This document shows positions 15,318-24,110 of a DNA stretch of 64,000 nucleotides, piece after piece (positions within the stretch are counted from its first letter, which is position 1; every line of letters begins with the position of its first letter). Both the position numbers and the translations under genes were made by a program. The notes beneath the pieces were generated by a model. That model was not told the DNA's origin. It ran no database searches and saw only the letters and a program-made list of their open reading frames with translations. This DNA is from Burkholderiales bacterium (GTDB taxonomy: Bacteria; Pseudomonadota; Gammaproteobacteria; Burkholderiales; SG8-41), in assembly GCA_022841375.1 (NCBI GenBank), contig JALHRQ010000001.1:764480-828479 (forward strand), read 5' to 3'.

Positions 15318-16439
15318 TCACTCCCAGGACAACGCGCCCCCGGTCTGATACTCGATGACCCGGGTTTCAAAAAAGTTGCGCTCTTTTTTCAGATCAATCA
15401 TTTCCGACATCCACGGGAAGGGATTGCTGACGCCCTCGAACAGCGTCTCCAGCCCGATCTGCTGTGCCCGGCGGTTGGCGATGTAGCGCAGGTATTCCTT
15501 GAACATCGCTGCATTTAGACCGAGCACGCCGCGCGGCATGGTGTCTTCTGCGTAGCGGAATTCGAGTTCCACACCCTTGTGGAACAACACCTTGAGCTCT
15601 TCACGGAACTCCGGGGTCCACAGGTGCGGGTTCTCCATCTTGATGGTATTGATCAGGTCAATGCCGAAATTGCAGTGCATCGACTCGTCGCGCAGGATGT
15701 ACTGGTATTGCTCGGCAGCGCCCGTCATCTTGTTCTGGCGGCCCAACGCAAGGATCTGTGCAAAACCGACATAGAAGAACAGGCCTTCCATCAGGCAGGC
15801 AAACACGATCAGGCTTTTCAGCAGTTTCTGGTCGGCTTCCGGAGTGCCGGTTTTAAACGACGGGTCGGTCAGCACGTCGATGAACGGGATCAGGAATTCA
15901 TCCTTGGCGCGGATCGATGACACCTCGTGATAGGCGTTGAAAATCTCGCCTTCGTCGAGCCCCAGGCTTTCAACGATGTACTGGTAGGCGTGGGTATGAA
16001 TCGCCTCCTCGAATGCCTGGCGCAGCAGGTACTGCCGGCATTCCGGCGCGGTGATGTGGCGGTAGGTGCCGAGCACAATGTTGTTGGCGGCAAGCGAGTC
16101 GGCGGTCACAAAAAAACCGAGATTGCGTTTGACGATGCGACGCTCGTCTTCGGTCAGACCGTTCGGGTCTTTCCACATCGCAATGTCGCGGCTCATCTGG
16201 ATTTCCTGCGGCATCCAGTGATTTGCACAGGCAGAGAGGTACTTGTCCCAGGCCCATTTATATTTGAACGGCACCAGCTGGTTGACGTCAGTACTGCCGT
16301 TGATCACCCGCTTGTCGGCGACATTGACCCGGCGCAGTTCTGCTTCAACTGCTGGGTTCTGTGCCGTGGCGTGATCGGCCTCGACGGGTTGCCGGACTGC
16401 CCCGATTGCGGCAGCCGAGGTCTCTTCAAATTGCAGCAT
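15318..16439 (-). CDS. nrdB: Class Ia ribonucleotide reductase, beta subunit
   Basis: The 373-residue protein has the diiron and radical residues of NrdB in the right spacing: Asp in TADSLAANN, and Glu, His and the radical tyrosine in [13 protein letters not shown]. Later Glu/His ligands are in [13 protein letters not shown] and [10 protein letters not shown]. The subunit generates the tyrosyl radical that NrdA uses to reduce ribonucleoside diphosphates. The tyrosine is present, so this is the tyrosyl class rather than a Mn/Fe type Ic. AAAGGAGAC stands before the ATG. It follows nrdA after 160 bases and shares the upstream NrdR control region. Confidence 0.96.
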   Translation of the reverse strand: MLQFEETSAAAIGAVRQPVEADHATAQNPAVEAELRRVNVADKRVINGSTDVNQLVPFKYKWAWDKYLSACANHWMPQEIQMSRDIAMWKDPNGLTEDERRIVKRNLGFFVTADSLAANNIVLGTYRHITAPECRQYLLRQAFEEAIHTHAYQYIVESLGLDEGEIFNAYHEVSSIRAKDEFLIPFIDVLTDPSFKTGTPEADQKLLKSLIVFACLMEGLFFYVGFAQILALGRQNKMTGAAEQYQYILRDESMHCNFGIDLINTIKMENPHLWTPEFREELKVLFHKGVELEFRYAEDTMPRGVLGLNAAMFKEYLRYIANRRAQQIGLETLFEGVSNPFPWMSEMIDLKKERNFFETRVIEYQTGGALSWE

Positions 16440-16599
16440 CTTCAGTCTCCTTTATTAGCATTGTCGGTGGACACTTTCCACGGCCGGCGACAGTTTCTTC
16501 TTGTTTGTTTTTAAAGGTGAATCCGTCGCATCGCCCGCAAAGCAATCTCCAACTGCATTTACGTACCGCCGTCCCTGATTCCGCCCCGCACTTTCACTG

Positions 16600-19461
16600 T
16601 TACTGGCAAGCCTCGCACTCGGGATCCAGTATCGAGCACACCTTGGGTTGCTCCTCCGTTGACGCACCGTCTGCCGACACGGCATTCAGCTGCCCCGCGC
16701 GACCCGTCGATTTCTCCGCAGATGTCGCCCCCAGCGTACGCAGGTAATAGGTGGTCTTCAGACCGCGCACCCAGGCCAGCTTGTAGGTGTCATCCAGTTT
16801 CTTGCCCGAAGCGCCGGCCATGTAGATGTTCAGCGACTGCGACTGGTCGATCCACTTCTGGCGGCGTGCCGCGCACTCCACCAGCCAGCTCGCATCGACT
16901 TCAAACGCGGTGGCATACAGTGCGCGAACGTCGGGTGGAACCCGGTCGATCTTTGCCAGCGAACCGTCAAAGTATTTGAGATCCGCAACCATCACCTCAT
17001 CCCACAGGTTGAGTTTCTTCAGGTCGCGGACGAGGAATTCGTTGACCACCGTAAACTCGCCCGACAGGTTCGATTTGACGTAGAGGTTCTGGTAGGTCGG
17101 CTCGATGCACTGCGACAGGCCGGTGATGTTGGCGATGGTCGCCGTCGGCGCAATGGCGATGCAGTTCGAATTACGGATGCCGACGCGCTGGATACGGCTG
17201 CGCAGAGCAGCCCAGTCCAGTTTGGTGGACATATCGCACTCGACATAACCGCCGCGCTCATCGGCCAGCACCTTCAGTGAATCCAGCGGCAGAATGCCGC
17301 GATCCCACAGCGAGCCCTTGAACGTCGAATACGGGCCGCGTTCCTCCGCCAGGTCGGATGACGCCGAGTAGGCGGTGTAAGTCACTTGTTCCATCGAGCG
17401 ATCGGCAAACTCCACAGCAGCCGGCGAACCGTAGGGGATACGCAGCTTGTGCAGGCAGTCCTGGAAGCCCATGATGCCGAGGCCGACCGGACGGTGCTTG
17501 AAGTTGGAATTGCGCGCCTTGTTGACGTTGTAGAAATTCAGGTCGATCACGTTGTCGAGCATGCGCATGCCGGTGCCGACCGTGCGCTTCAATTTCTCCA
17601 TGTCCAGCAGGCCGGTGGACAGGTCCAGGTGCGCCGGCATGTTGACCGACGCCAGATTGCACACGGCGATTTCATCGGGGCCGGTGTTCAGCGTGATCTC
17701 GGTGCACAGATTGGAGCTGTGCACGACGCCGACGTGCTGCTGCGGCGAGCGCAGGTTGCACGGATCCTTGAAAGTGATCCACGGGTGACCGGTCTCGAAC
17801 AGCATGGTCAGCATCTTGCGCCAAAGCTGCAGCGCGGGAACTTTCTTGAACAGCTTCATTTCACCGCGGGCGCACATCGCCTCGTATTCGACATAGGCCT
17901 TCTCGAAAGCCTTGCCGAATTTTTCGTGAAGATCCGGCACATCCGACGGCGAGAACAGGGTCCAATCGCCTGCTTCCATCACGCGCTTCATGAACAGATC
18001 CGGGATCCAGTTCGAAGTGTTCATGTCATGGGTGCGGCGGCGATCATCGCCGGTGTTCTTGCGCAGTTCGAGGAACTCTTCGATGTCGAGATGCCATGTC
18101 TCCAGATAAGAACACACCGCACCCTTGCGCTTGCCGCCCTGGTTCACTGCCACCGCGGTGTCATTGACCACCTTCAGGAACGGCACCACGCCCTGCGATT
18201 TGCCATTGGTGCCCTTGATGTAGGCGCCGAGCGCGCGCACCGGCGTCCAGTCGTTGCCGATGCCGCCGGCATACTTCTGCAGCATCGCGTTTTCCTTGAT
18301 GGCTTCATAGATGCCGTCGAGGTCGTCGGAAACCGTGGTCAGGTAGCAGCTGGCGAGTTGCGAACGGCGCGTGCCGGAATTGAACAGCGTCGGCGTCGAA
18401 CTCATCAGATCGAAGCTTGAGAGAACGTTGTAGAACTCGATCGCGCGCTCTTCGCGCTGGCTTTCCGGCTCGTTCAGCGCGAGGCCCATCGCCACGCGCA
18501 TGAAAAACACCTGCGGCAGCTCGATGCGCTGACCTTCAATGTGCAGAAAATAACGGTCGTAGAGGATTTGCAGGCCGAGATAAGTGAACTTGAGGTCGCG
18601 CTGTGCGTCGAGCGCGGCGCCCAGCGCCTTCATGTCGTAATCGCCGAGTCGTTCGTCGAGCAGTTCGGCCTTGATGCCCTTCTGGATGAATTCCGGAAGA
18701 TAGGCTGCGTAACGCGCCGTCATTTCCTCATGCGTTACTTCTTCACCCAGTGTTTCCAGTCGCATCGTGTGCATCAGCAGACGGGCGGTCACATAACTGA
18801 AGCCCGGGTCCCGCTCGATCTGGCCGCGGGCGGCGAGAACCAGCGACTTGCGCACTTCGTCGATGGGCACGCCGTCATAGAGGTCGCGCTGCATCGCGTC
18901 GAGAATCGGTTGCGCACTGACGTCGCCGCCCAGGCCGGCGCAGGCGCTTTCAACCAGCGCGGTGATGCGATTGACGTCGAGCGGGCGGGACACGCCGCCG
19001 TCGAGAACGTTGATGACATGAGTCTTCTGCGCCACTGCGGCGGGTTGCGCTTCGCGCTGGCGGGCGCGCTCCTTTGAGCGTTCTTCGCGGTACAACACAT
19101 AGGCGCGGGCGACATGGTGCTCGCCGTTGCGCATCATCGCCAACTCAACCTGGTCCTGGATGTCTTCGATGTGGAAGGTGCCGCCCGAGGGCTGCCGGCG
19201 CATCAGGGCATTGACCACGCCTTCGGTCAGAGCCGCAACCTGCTCGCGCACACGCGCCGAAGCGGCACCCTGGCCGCCGTTGACGGCAATAAACGCCTTG
19301 GTCATGGCGATGGCGATTTTCGACGGCTCAAAGCCGACAACGGCGCCGTTACGGCGAATGATCCTGTATTGCGCGTACACCGCCTCCCGGGCCGCGTCTT
19401 CGGTAGCGTCAGAAACTTGGGGATTACCGCGGAACTGGGTGGAATCGACGGTGACTTGCAT
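16600..19461 (-). CDS. nrdA: Class Ia ribonucleotide reductase, alpha subunit with two ATP-cones
   Basis: The protein is about 953 residues, longer than the 760-residue E. coli NrdA because it has two N-terminal ATP-cone domains: one at about 28-120 (YRIIRRNGAVVGFEPSKIA) and one at about 150-240 (VINVLDGGVSRPLDVNRI). The catalytic core shows the redox cysteine in QLASCYLTTV, the active-site Asn-Cys-Glu in SNLCTEITLNTG, the partner cysteine in AVCNLASVNM, and a C-terminal CEACQ pair. The start at 19461 is preferred because AAGGAG is eight bases away; the ATG at 19467 is only two bases from it. Tandem NrdR boxes lie upstream. Confidence 0.95.
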   Translation of the reverse strand: MQVTVDSTQFRGNPQVSDATEDAAREAVYAQYRIIRRNGAVVGFEPSKIAIAMTKAFIAVNGGQGAASARVREQVAALTEGVVNALMRRQPSGGTFHIEDIQDQVELAMMRNGEHHVARAYVLYREERSKERARQREAQPAAVAQKTHVINVLDGGVSRPLDVNRITALVESACAGLGGDVSAQPILDAMQRDLYDGVPIDEVRKSLVLAARGQIERDPGFSYVTARLLMHTMRLETLGEEVTHEEMTARYAAYLPEFIQKGIKAELLDERLGDYDMKALGAALDAQRDLKFTYLGLQILYDRYFLHIEGQRIELPQVFFMRVAMGLALNEPESQREERAIEFYNVLSSFDLMSSTPTLFNSGTRRSQLASCYLTTVSDDLDGIYEAIKENAMLQKYAGGIGNDWTPVRALGAYIKGTNGKSQGVVPFLKVVNDTAVAVNQGGKRKGAVCSYLETWHLDIEEFLELRKNTGDDRRRTHDMNTSNWIPDLFMKRVMEAGDWTLFSPSDVPDLHEKFGKAFEKAYVEYEAMCARGEMKLFKKVPALQLWRKMLTMLFETGHPWITFKDPCNLRSPQQHVGVVHSSNLCTEITLNTGPDEIAVCNLASVNMPAHLDLSTGLLDMEKLKRTVGTGMRMLDNVIDLNFYNVNKARNSNFKHRPVGLGIMGFQDCLHKLRIPYGSPAAVEFADRSMEQVTYTAYSASSDLAEERGPYSTFKGSLWDRGILPLDSLKVLADERGGYVECDMSTKLDWAALRSRIQRVGIRNSNCIAIAPTATIANITGLSQCIEPTYQNLYVKSNLSGEFTVVNEFLVRDLKKLNLWDEVMVADLKYFDGSLAKIDRVPPDVRALYATAFEVDASWLVECAARRQKWIDQSQSLNIYMAGASGKKLDDTYKLAWVRGLKTTYYLRTLGATSAEKSTGRAGQLNAVSADGASTEEQPKVCSILDPECEACQ

Positions 19462-19831
19462 GTCCATTACTCCTTGATCTTTTTAGAATTTTTAACTACT
19501 TGAGCTAGGAGGCATTTAATTAGGCTTGCAAATAGGCTTCCCGGCTCACCAACCACAACATGTAGTGGTCAACACGCTATTTTCCACGAATTCTAGTGGC
19601 CCAGTTTTGAATTCGCAATAGGTTTTGACGCTTTTTTTAAAAGTTATTGAGAAACAGCAGGAAGCGCCGATAAGCACCGGATTTGTTGCACAAAAATTGG
19701 GCAGCCCAAACCAACCCCTCGACCGTTTCAGCGGTCTTGGGTCAGGCGGGTCGGAATAGTCGGGCGCAAGGCCTGGACGCCGGGCGGCGTCAGCAACTAC
19801 TTTTTGCAACCCTTTGTTTTATTTATTATTT
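19462..19831. other. Regulatory intergenic region upstream of nrdA
   Basis: This 370-base stretch separates nrdA from the 3' end of ampD. It contains the two NrdR boxes at 19553-19599 and the nrdA leader. A short minus-strand open frame (19546-19809) spans the boxes but has no coding character. The part next to ampD (19800-19850) is AT-rich. Confidence 0.5.
19553..19599 (-). promoter_or_regulatory. Tandem NrdR boxes upstream of nrdAB
   Basis: Two 16-base palindromic sites stand at 19553-19568 (CCACAACATGTAGTGG) and 19584-19599 (CCACGAATTCTAGTGG). Both fit the NrdR consensus core CwA-N-AT-N-TwG, the second less well, and their starts are exactly 31 bases apart, the three-helical-turn spacing known for NrdR operators. 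They lie about 92-138 bases upstream of the nrdA start. NrdR represses ribonucleotide reductase genes when dATP is plentiful. The nrdR gene itself is not in the window. Confidence 0.85.
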
Positions 19832-20371
19832 TTATTTTTCCAGGGCGCTGAAATAGCGTGGCCAGGAAAAATGGGGGCCGGGATCGGTCTTCCGCCCCGG
19901 TGCGATATCGGAATGCCCGACGCTGGCTTTGATCGGGTATCGGGCATACAAGGCCCGCGCCAACACGGTCAGGCACTCATACTGTGCATCGCTGAAAGCA
20001 AGGTCGTCGGTGCCTTCCAGTTCGATACCGACCGAAAAATCGTTGCAACGGTCGCGGCCCCACCATTGCGATTGCCCGGCATGCCAGGCCCGTTTCGCGC
20101 AAGGCACAAACTGCAGCAACGCGCCGTCGCGGCGAATCAGGAAATGTGACGACACGCGAAGCGCGGCGATGCCTTCGTAATAAGGGTGCACCTGCGGATC
20201 AAGCCTGTTCAGAAACAGATCAATCACCGCATCGCCGCCAAATTCGCCCGGCGGCAGGCTGATGTTGTGGATGACCAGCAGTTCGACCGCGGTGTCCGGC
20301 GGACGCTCATCAAAGTTGGGCGAAGGCAGATAACACGCGTCTGCAACGCATCCGTCTGCATCCAGCCTCAT
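19832..20371 (-). CDS. ampD: 1,6-anhydro-N-acetylmuramyl-L-alanine amidase
   Basis: The 179-residue zinc amidase has the AmpD ligands: His in LLVIHNISLPPGEF, then His and Asp in VGHSDIAPGRKTDPGPHF. SSHFLIRRDGALLQFVP and RDRCNDFSVGIELEG are also family hallmarks. It cleaves the stem peptide from anhydro-muropeptides in the cytoplasm during wall recycling. This links functionally to the two lytic transglycosylases in the window that produce such fragments. No signal peptide is present, consistent with AmpD rather than AmiD. It begins 15 bases after the pilR stop and may be read through from pilSR. Confidence 0.95.
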   Translation of the reverse strand: MRLDADGCVADACYLPSPNFDERPPDTAVELLVIHNISLPPGEFGGDAVIDLFLNRLDPQVHPYYEGIAALRVSSHFLIRRDGALLQFVPCAKRAWHAGQSQWWGRDRCNDFSVGIELEGTDDLAFSDAQYECLTVLARALYARYPIKASVGHSDIAPGRKTDPGPHFSWPRYFSALEK

Positions 20372-20386
20372 GCCGGCTGCAGCGCC

Positions 20387-21757
20387 TTACGGTTTTGCAT
20401 CGAGTTCCTGCTTGATGCCGAGCCGCTGGATCCGGTAGCGCAGCGCGCGAAACGAAATCCCCAAAACTTTCGCCGCAGCGGTCTGGTTGTAACGGGTGCG
20501 CTCGAGCGCATCGAGGATCGCCTTGCGCTCGATGGACTCCAGCCGCTCGGGCAGCGGCAGCCCCTCGACATCGGCATCCAGCTCCGGCGCGCGCTCATCG
20601 GTCAATTGCAGATCGTCGACAGCAATCTCGTTGCCGCTGACCAGCGCCACTGCGCGTTCCAGAATATTTTCAAGTTCGCGCACGTTGCCGGGAAAATGAT
20701 AAGCCTGCAGCACCAGCTCGGCGGGCGGCGAAAGATGCAGCGACCTGCCGTCTGCAGCATGCCGGGCGAGAATCGCCTCGGCCAGCCGCGGAATGTCGTC
20801 GCGCAGCTCGCGCAATGACGGCATGCGCAGTTCGATCACATTGAGCCGATAGTAAAGATCCTGCCTGAAAGCGCCGCTTTTGACTTCGTCGGCAAGATGC
20901 CGATGCGTTGCGCTGATGATGCGCACATCAACAGGCTCCTCGCCGGTCGAACCGACTTTGCGCACGCGCTTTTCCTGGATCGCACGCAACAACTTGACCT
21001 GCATGGCCAGCGGCAGATCGCCCACCTCGTCGAGAAACAGCGTACCCCCGTTCGCGGCCTGGAAAAACCCGTCGTGATCGGCAACGGCGCCGGTGAAAGC
21101 CCCTTTGCGATGACCGAAAAATTCAGATTCCATCAGGTTTTCCGGAATCGCGCCGCAGTTCACCGCGACAAACGGGCCGTCACGACGCGAACCGTTGATG
21201 TGAATCAGACGGGCAGCCAGTTCTTTGCCGGAGCCGGACTCGCCGCGGATCTGCACCGGCGCCTGGCTGCGCGCCAGCTTGTCGATCATCTGCCTGGCCT
21301 GAATGAGCGGCGGTGCATCGCCGATGAGACAGGGGGCGTCGGGCGAGCCCGGCGCTTCGGCGTCGGCACCACGACGATCCGAACCGGGGCGCGGCAATTT
21401 GAGAGCGGAACGAACCAGCGCGCGGAGCTGGTCCAGCGAAACGGGTTTGCCCAGATAATCGAAGGCGCCGGCTTTGAGCGCGGCAACCGCATTCTCGGCG
21501 CTGCCGTGTGCGGTGATCACCGCCACGGGCAGACTGGGATGGCTTTTGGTGATGTGTTCGACAATCGACAGTCCGTCGCCGTCCCCCAGACGCATATCCG
21601 TCAGGCAGAGCTCGAAGGTTTTGTGGCCGAGTAGTTCCATGGCTTCAGCCACACTGCCCGCGCAGTGCGGCTCCAGCCCCATCCGGATCAGCGTCATGCC
21701 GAGCAGCTCCCGGATATCGGCCTCATCATCCACCACCAGTACCTGACCGATTGCCAA
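20387..21757 (-). CDS. pilR: Sigma-54-dependent response regulator, PilR type
   Basis: The 456-residue NtrC-class activator has a receiver at 1-120 (VLVVDDEADIRELLG, Asp54 in LCLTDMRLGDGDG), and an AAA+ domain with Walker A GESGSGKELAARLIH and the sigma-54 contact loop GAFTGA. Walker B is GGTLFLDEVGDLP. A Fis-type helix-turn-helix is at the C terminus (RYNQTAAAKVLGISFRALRYRIQ). PilR activates the type IV pilin gene in response to PilS. No pilin gene is in the window. The PilR call rests on being paired with a six-TM PAS kinase next to PP0621 and ampD, an order common in betaproteobacteria. Confidence 0.85.
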   Translation of the reverse strand: MAIGQVLVVDDEADIRELLGMTLIRMGLEPHCAGSVAEAMELLGHKTFELCLTDMRLGDGDGLSIVEHITKSHPSLPVAVITAHGSAENAVAALKAGAFDYLGKPVSLDQLRALVRSALKLPRPGSDRRGADAEAPGSPDAPCLIGDAPPLIQARQMIDKLARSQAPVQIRGESGSGKELAARLIHINGSRRDGPFVAVNCGAIPENLMESEFFGHRKGAFTGAVADHDGFFQAANGGTLFLDEVGDLPLAMQVKLLRAIQEKRVRKVGSTGEEPVDVRIISATHRHLADEVKSGAFRQDLYYRLNVIELRMPSLRELRDDIPRLAEAILARHAADGRSLHLSPPAELVLQAYHFPGNVRELENILERAVALVSGNEIAVDDLQLTDERAPELDADVEGLPLPERLESIERKAILDALERTRYNQTAAAKVLGISFRALRYRIQRLGIKQELDAKP

Positions 21758-21769
21758 CGCTTTCCCCCT

Positions 21770-23380
21770 TCAACCCGCCGCGCAGGTCACGGCGAACCGC
21801 GCGCCGCCAGCCGCCTCGATATATTCAAGCATCGCGCCATTGGCTTCGCAAATTTCACGGGCCAGATGCAGCCCCAATCCGGTGCCGCCGGGATCTGTCG
21901 TAAAAAACGGCTCAAACAGTTTGGAGCGGGATTCGGACGGCACGCCGGCGCCATCATCAACCACATCCAATCTTACCGCATTGCTTCGCGCGGCACGGGC
22001 CACCTGCAAACGGATGCAACCCGGCCGGCGCGTCGAATGCCGCAATGCATTACGGCACAGATTCCACAGCACCTGGTTCAAATGATCGCGGTCGAACATG
22101 ACATAGGGATCAATCATCAGTTCCAGCTCGATCTCATTGCCCTCCAGCCGCTCGGTGGCGACGAATTGGGCAACGAACGCCTGCAGATAAGGCGCGAGCT
22201 TGAAGCGCTCGCGTTCAGCCCTCTCGCCCCTGTTCAAGGTCTGCACATCGTTGATCATGCGGTCCAGCCGCCGCGTGTTGTCGCGGATGATGGTGGTCAG
22301 CCTTTTGGCGCCGGCAGACACTTCCGGCTCCTCCTGCAGCAGTTCGGCGGCATGGCTGATGGCGCCCAGCGGATTGCGGATTTCGTGGGCGATATTCGCG
22401 GTCAATCGCCCGAGTGCGGCGAGCTTCATCTGCCGCGCCTCGGCCTGAATACGCGCCAGATCCTCGAGAAAAATCACCGCGCCGGCGCCGCGCCGCGCCG
22501 CAACCGGCACTAACCTCGCTCGCAGGTTGGCGCCGATCTCGAAAACATCTGACTTATCAACGCCTTGCGAGTCGCGCAGCCATTTTTCAAACCGCTGGTG
22601 CAGCGCGGGCAGATGATCCTTCAGGGCAATCACGCCTTCACCGCGCAGCCCTTCAATCATGCGATCAGCCGCTGAATTTGCCTGCCGCACGATACCCTCT
22701 CCGTCGACCACGATCACGCCGTGCTCCATGTCCTGGATCACCAGCTGGTTGACCTGCGCCAGATTAGCCAGGTCAATTTCGCGCTGCGCCGCGAGTTGTT
22801 CACTGACCAGCGAACGCTTGGCGAGGGTATGTGCCAGCCAGGCCGTGGCAAAGTAGGCGATCGACAGCAGCCCGGCTTGCACATATTGCGCGCCGCTCTC
22901 GGAAAACCGCAGCACCTCATACGTATGTTCGAGCAGAATGCCGATCGTCGCGATCGCCGCGAAAAACAGCGTCAGCTGTCCGCGTGTGACGAGGCCTGCG
23001 GCGGCGAGTGAAGTCAGCAGCAACAGACCCAGGCCGCTTGCCAAGCCGCCGCTTGCATACATCAGCATGACGATAAAAGCGATGTCGCCGCCCACCTGGA
23101 CCGCGAGCTGCAGGGTGAACTGTTGACGGGTGCTGATCAGCGCAAACATGGCCCCGCCGAATCCGGCGTAGGCGGCGGCTCCGATCAGGAACAAGTGCAT
23201 GTCCCTGGAGCCGAACTGGAGCAATTCACCCCAGTAGGCCGCCGTGAGCAATAGCAGCAAAGCTGCGGCGGTACGATAGGCGTTGAACAGCTGCAGCGAC
23301 TGCCAATAGGCGTCGGGAGTCGGCCTTGTATCCGGCGCGCCCGGCGCGTCGGGCATCACGGCTTTGACCTCAGTCCCCAT
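21770..23380 (-). CDS. pilS: Membrane sensor histidine kinase, PilS type
   Basis: The 536-residue protein has about six hydrophobic segments in the first 190 residues (for example AYRTAAALLLLLTAAYWGELL and FTLQLAVQVGGDIAFIVMLMY). A cytoplasmic PAS domain follows (VIQDMEHGVIVVDGEGIVRQ), then HisKA with IAHEIRNPLGAISHAAELL and an ATPase domain (LCRNALRHS, DVVDDGAGVP, GGTGLGLHLAREI). That architecture is PilS, which phosphorylates the adjacent regulator PilR. The pilR start is 12 bases downstream. An alternative start eight codons in is possible. PP0621 ends eight bases upstream, so the three form one operon. Confidence 0.87.
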   Translation of the reverse strand: MGTEVKAVMPDAPGAPDTRPTPDAYWQSLQLFNAYRTAAALLLLLTAAYWGELLQFGSRDMHLFLIGAAAYAGFGGAMFALISTRQQFTLQLAVQVGGDIAFIVMLMYASGGLASGLGLLLLTSLAAAGLVTRGQLTLFFAAIATIGILLEHTYEVLRFSESGAQYVQAGLLSIAYFATAWLAHTLAKRSLVSEQLAAQREIDLANLAQVNQLVIQDMEHGVIVVDGEGIVRQANSAADRMIEGLRGEGVIALKDHLPALHQRFEKWLRDSQGVDKSDVFEIGANLRARLVPVAARRGAGAVIFLEDLARIQAEARQMKLAALGRLTANIAHEIRNPLGAISHAAELLQEEPEVSAGAKRLTTIIRDNTRRLDRMINDVQTLNRGERAERERFKLAPYLQAFVAQFVATERLEGNEIELELMIDPYVMFDRDHLNQVLWNLCRNALRHSTRRPGCIRLQVARAARSNAVRLDVVDDGAGVPSESRSKLFEPFFTTDPGGTGLGLHLAREICEANGAMLEYIEAAGGARFAVTCAAG

Positions 23381-23388
23381 GCAGTCTC

Positions 23389-23619
23389 TCAGCGAGGCTG
23401 GCGAAAATCGCGCTGATGCTGGTCCGAACAGAAATACTGTTGTTCGGACATCACGCTTTCACCCCGCGGCAGGTGCACGCCGCAATGCTTGCAACGCACC
23501 ATATCTTCGGCACCCGGCGGGGCCGGCGTCGCATCTTTGTCGTTGGAACGCTTGCGCACGCCGCGCACCAGCCAGAGTACGGCGGCAAACACAATGACGA
23601 GCAGCACAATCTTGGACAT
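23389..23619 (-). CDS. PP0621-family small membrane protein
   Basis: The 76-residue protein has one N-terminal membrane segment (MSKIVLLVIVFAAVLWLVRG), a charged linker, and a C-terminal zinc-ribbon-like half. The half contains MVRCKHCGVHLPRGESV and YFCSDQHQRDF, that is CxxC...C...H. This is the PP0621 family, regularly found directly before pilS in beta- and gammaproteobacteria. The function is unknown; the metal-binding motif and co-location suggest an accessory role with PilS. Its stop is eight bases before the pilS start. Confidence 0.82.
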   Translation of the reverse strand: MSKIVLLVIVFAAVLWLVRGVRKRSNDKDATPAPPGAEDMVRCKHCGVHLPRGESVMSEQQYFCSDQHQRDFRQPR

Positions 23620-23991
23620 TCAGACTCCCACGCAGAATCAGCCCGTAGCGCGGGTCGTCCCCGTAATTTTTCAGGTATGAGCCTGCTCCGGGGTCGACGG
23701 CCAACGCTACAAGAAACCGCGAAACCAGATTGTAGCCGTCTATAGTCGCCGACAACTCGACGATTTAGCGTTTGTTGAAGTGCCCATGCAAGGTATCAAA
23801 ACGGCATTGGGCACATGAACTTCCCGGCGCATTAAATCAGTGGGATCCAGCGCCGTACGCTGTGCCCGGTCAGCGCGGGCGAGTTAAAACGAGCCATCTC
23901 GTTTCTTCGCCGATGAATGTAGGTTACGTTACATCTGAAGGGGGCGTGGGCCGTCACGGTCGGTACCTTGGCAACGGCATACAGAAAATCC
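23620..23991. other. Intergenic region between PP0621 and tRNA-Pro, with an inverted repeat
   Basis: This 372-base stretch has no gene that I can support. It contains an inverted repeat, GTGCCCA at 23780-23786 and TGGGCAC at 23808-23814, extended by TGC/GCA with one bulged base, around a 14-base loop. No T run follows on either strand, so it is not a plain terminator. It sits between the tRNA and the pilSR operon, both on the minus strand. Confidence 0.4.
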
Positions 23992-24068
<77 letters not shown>

Positions 24069-24110
24069 AATGGCACAAACACGAAGGGCACGTTGCGCGT
24101 GCCCTTGAGT

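Noticed and set aside
17386..18420. A 344-residue plus-strand open frame inside nrdA
   Set aside because: Shadow of nrdA, composed of His/Val/Arg-rich sequence typical of antisense frames.
19546..19809. An 87-residue minus-strand ORF upstream of nrdA
   Set aside because: It spans both NrdR boxes and the promoter region and has no family resemblance or ribosome binding site.
23459..23755. A 98-residue ORF overlapping PP0621
   Set aside because: Its second half is the PP0621 gene in a wrong frame; the first part has no Shine-Dalgarno or family match.
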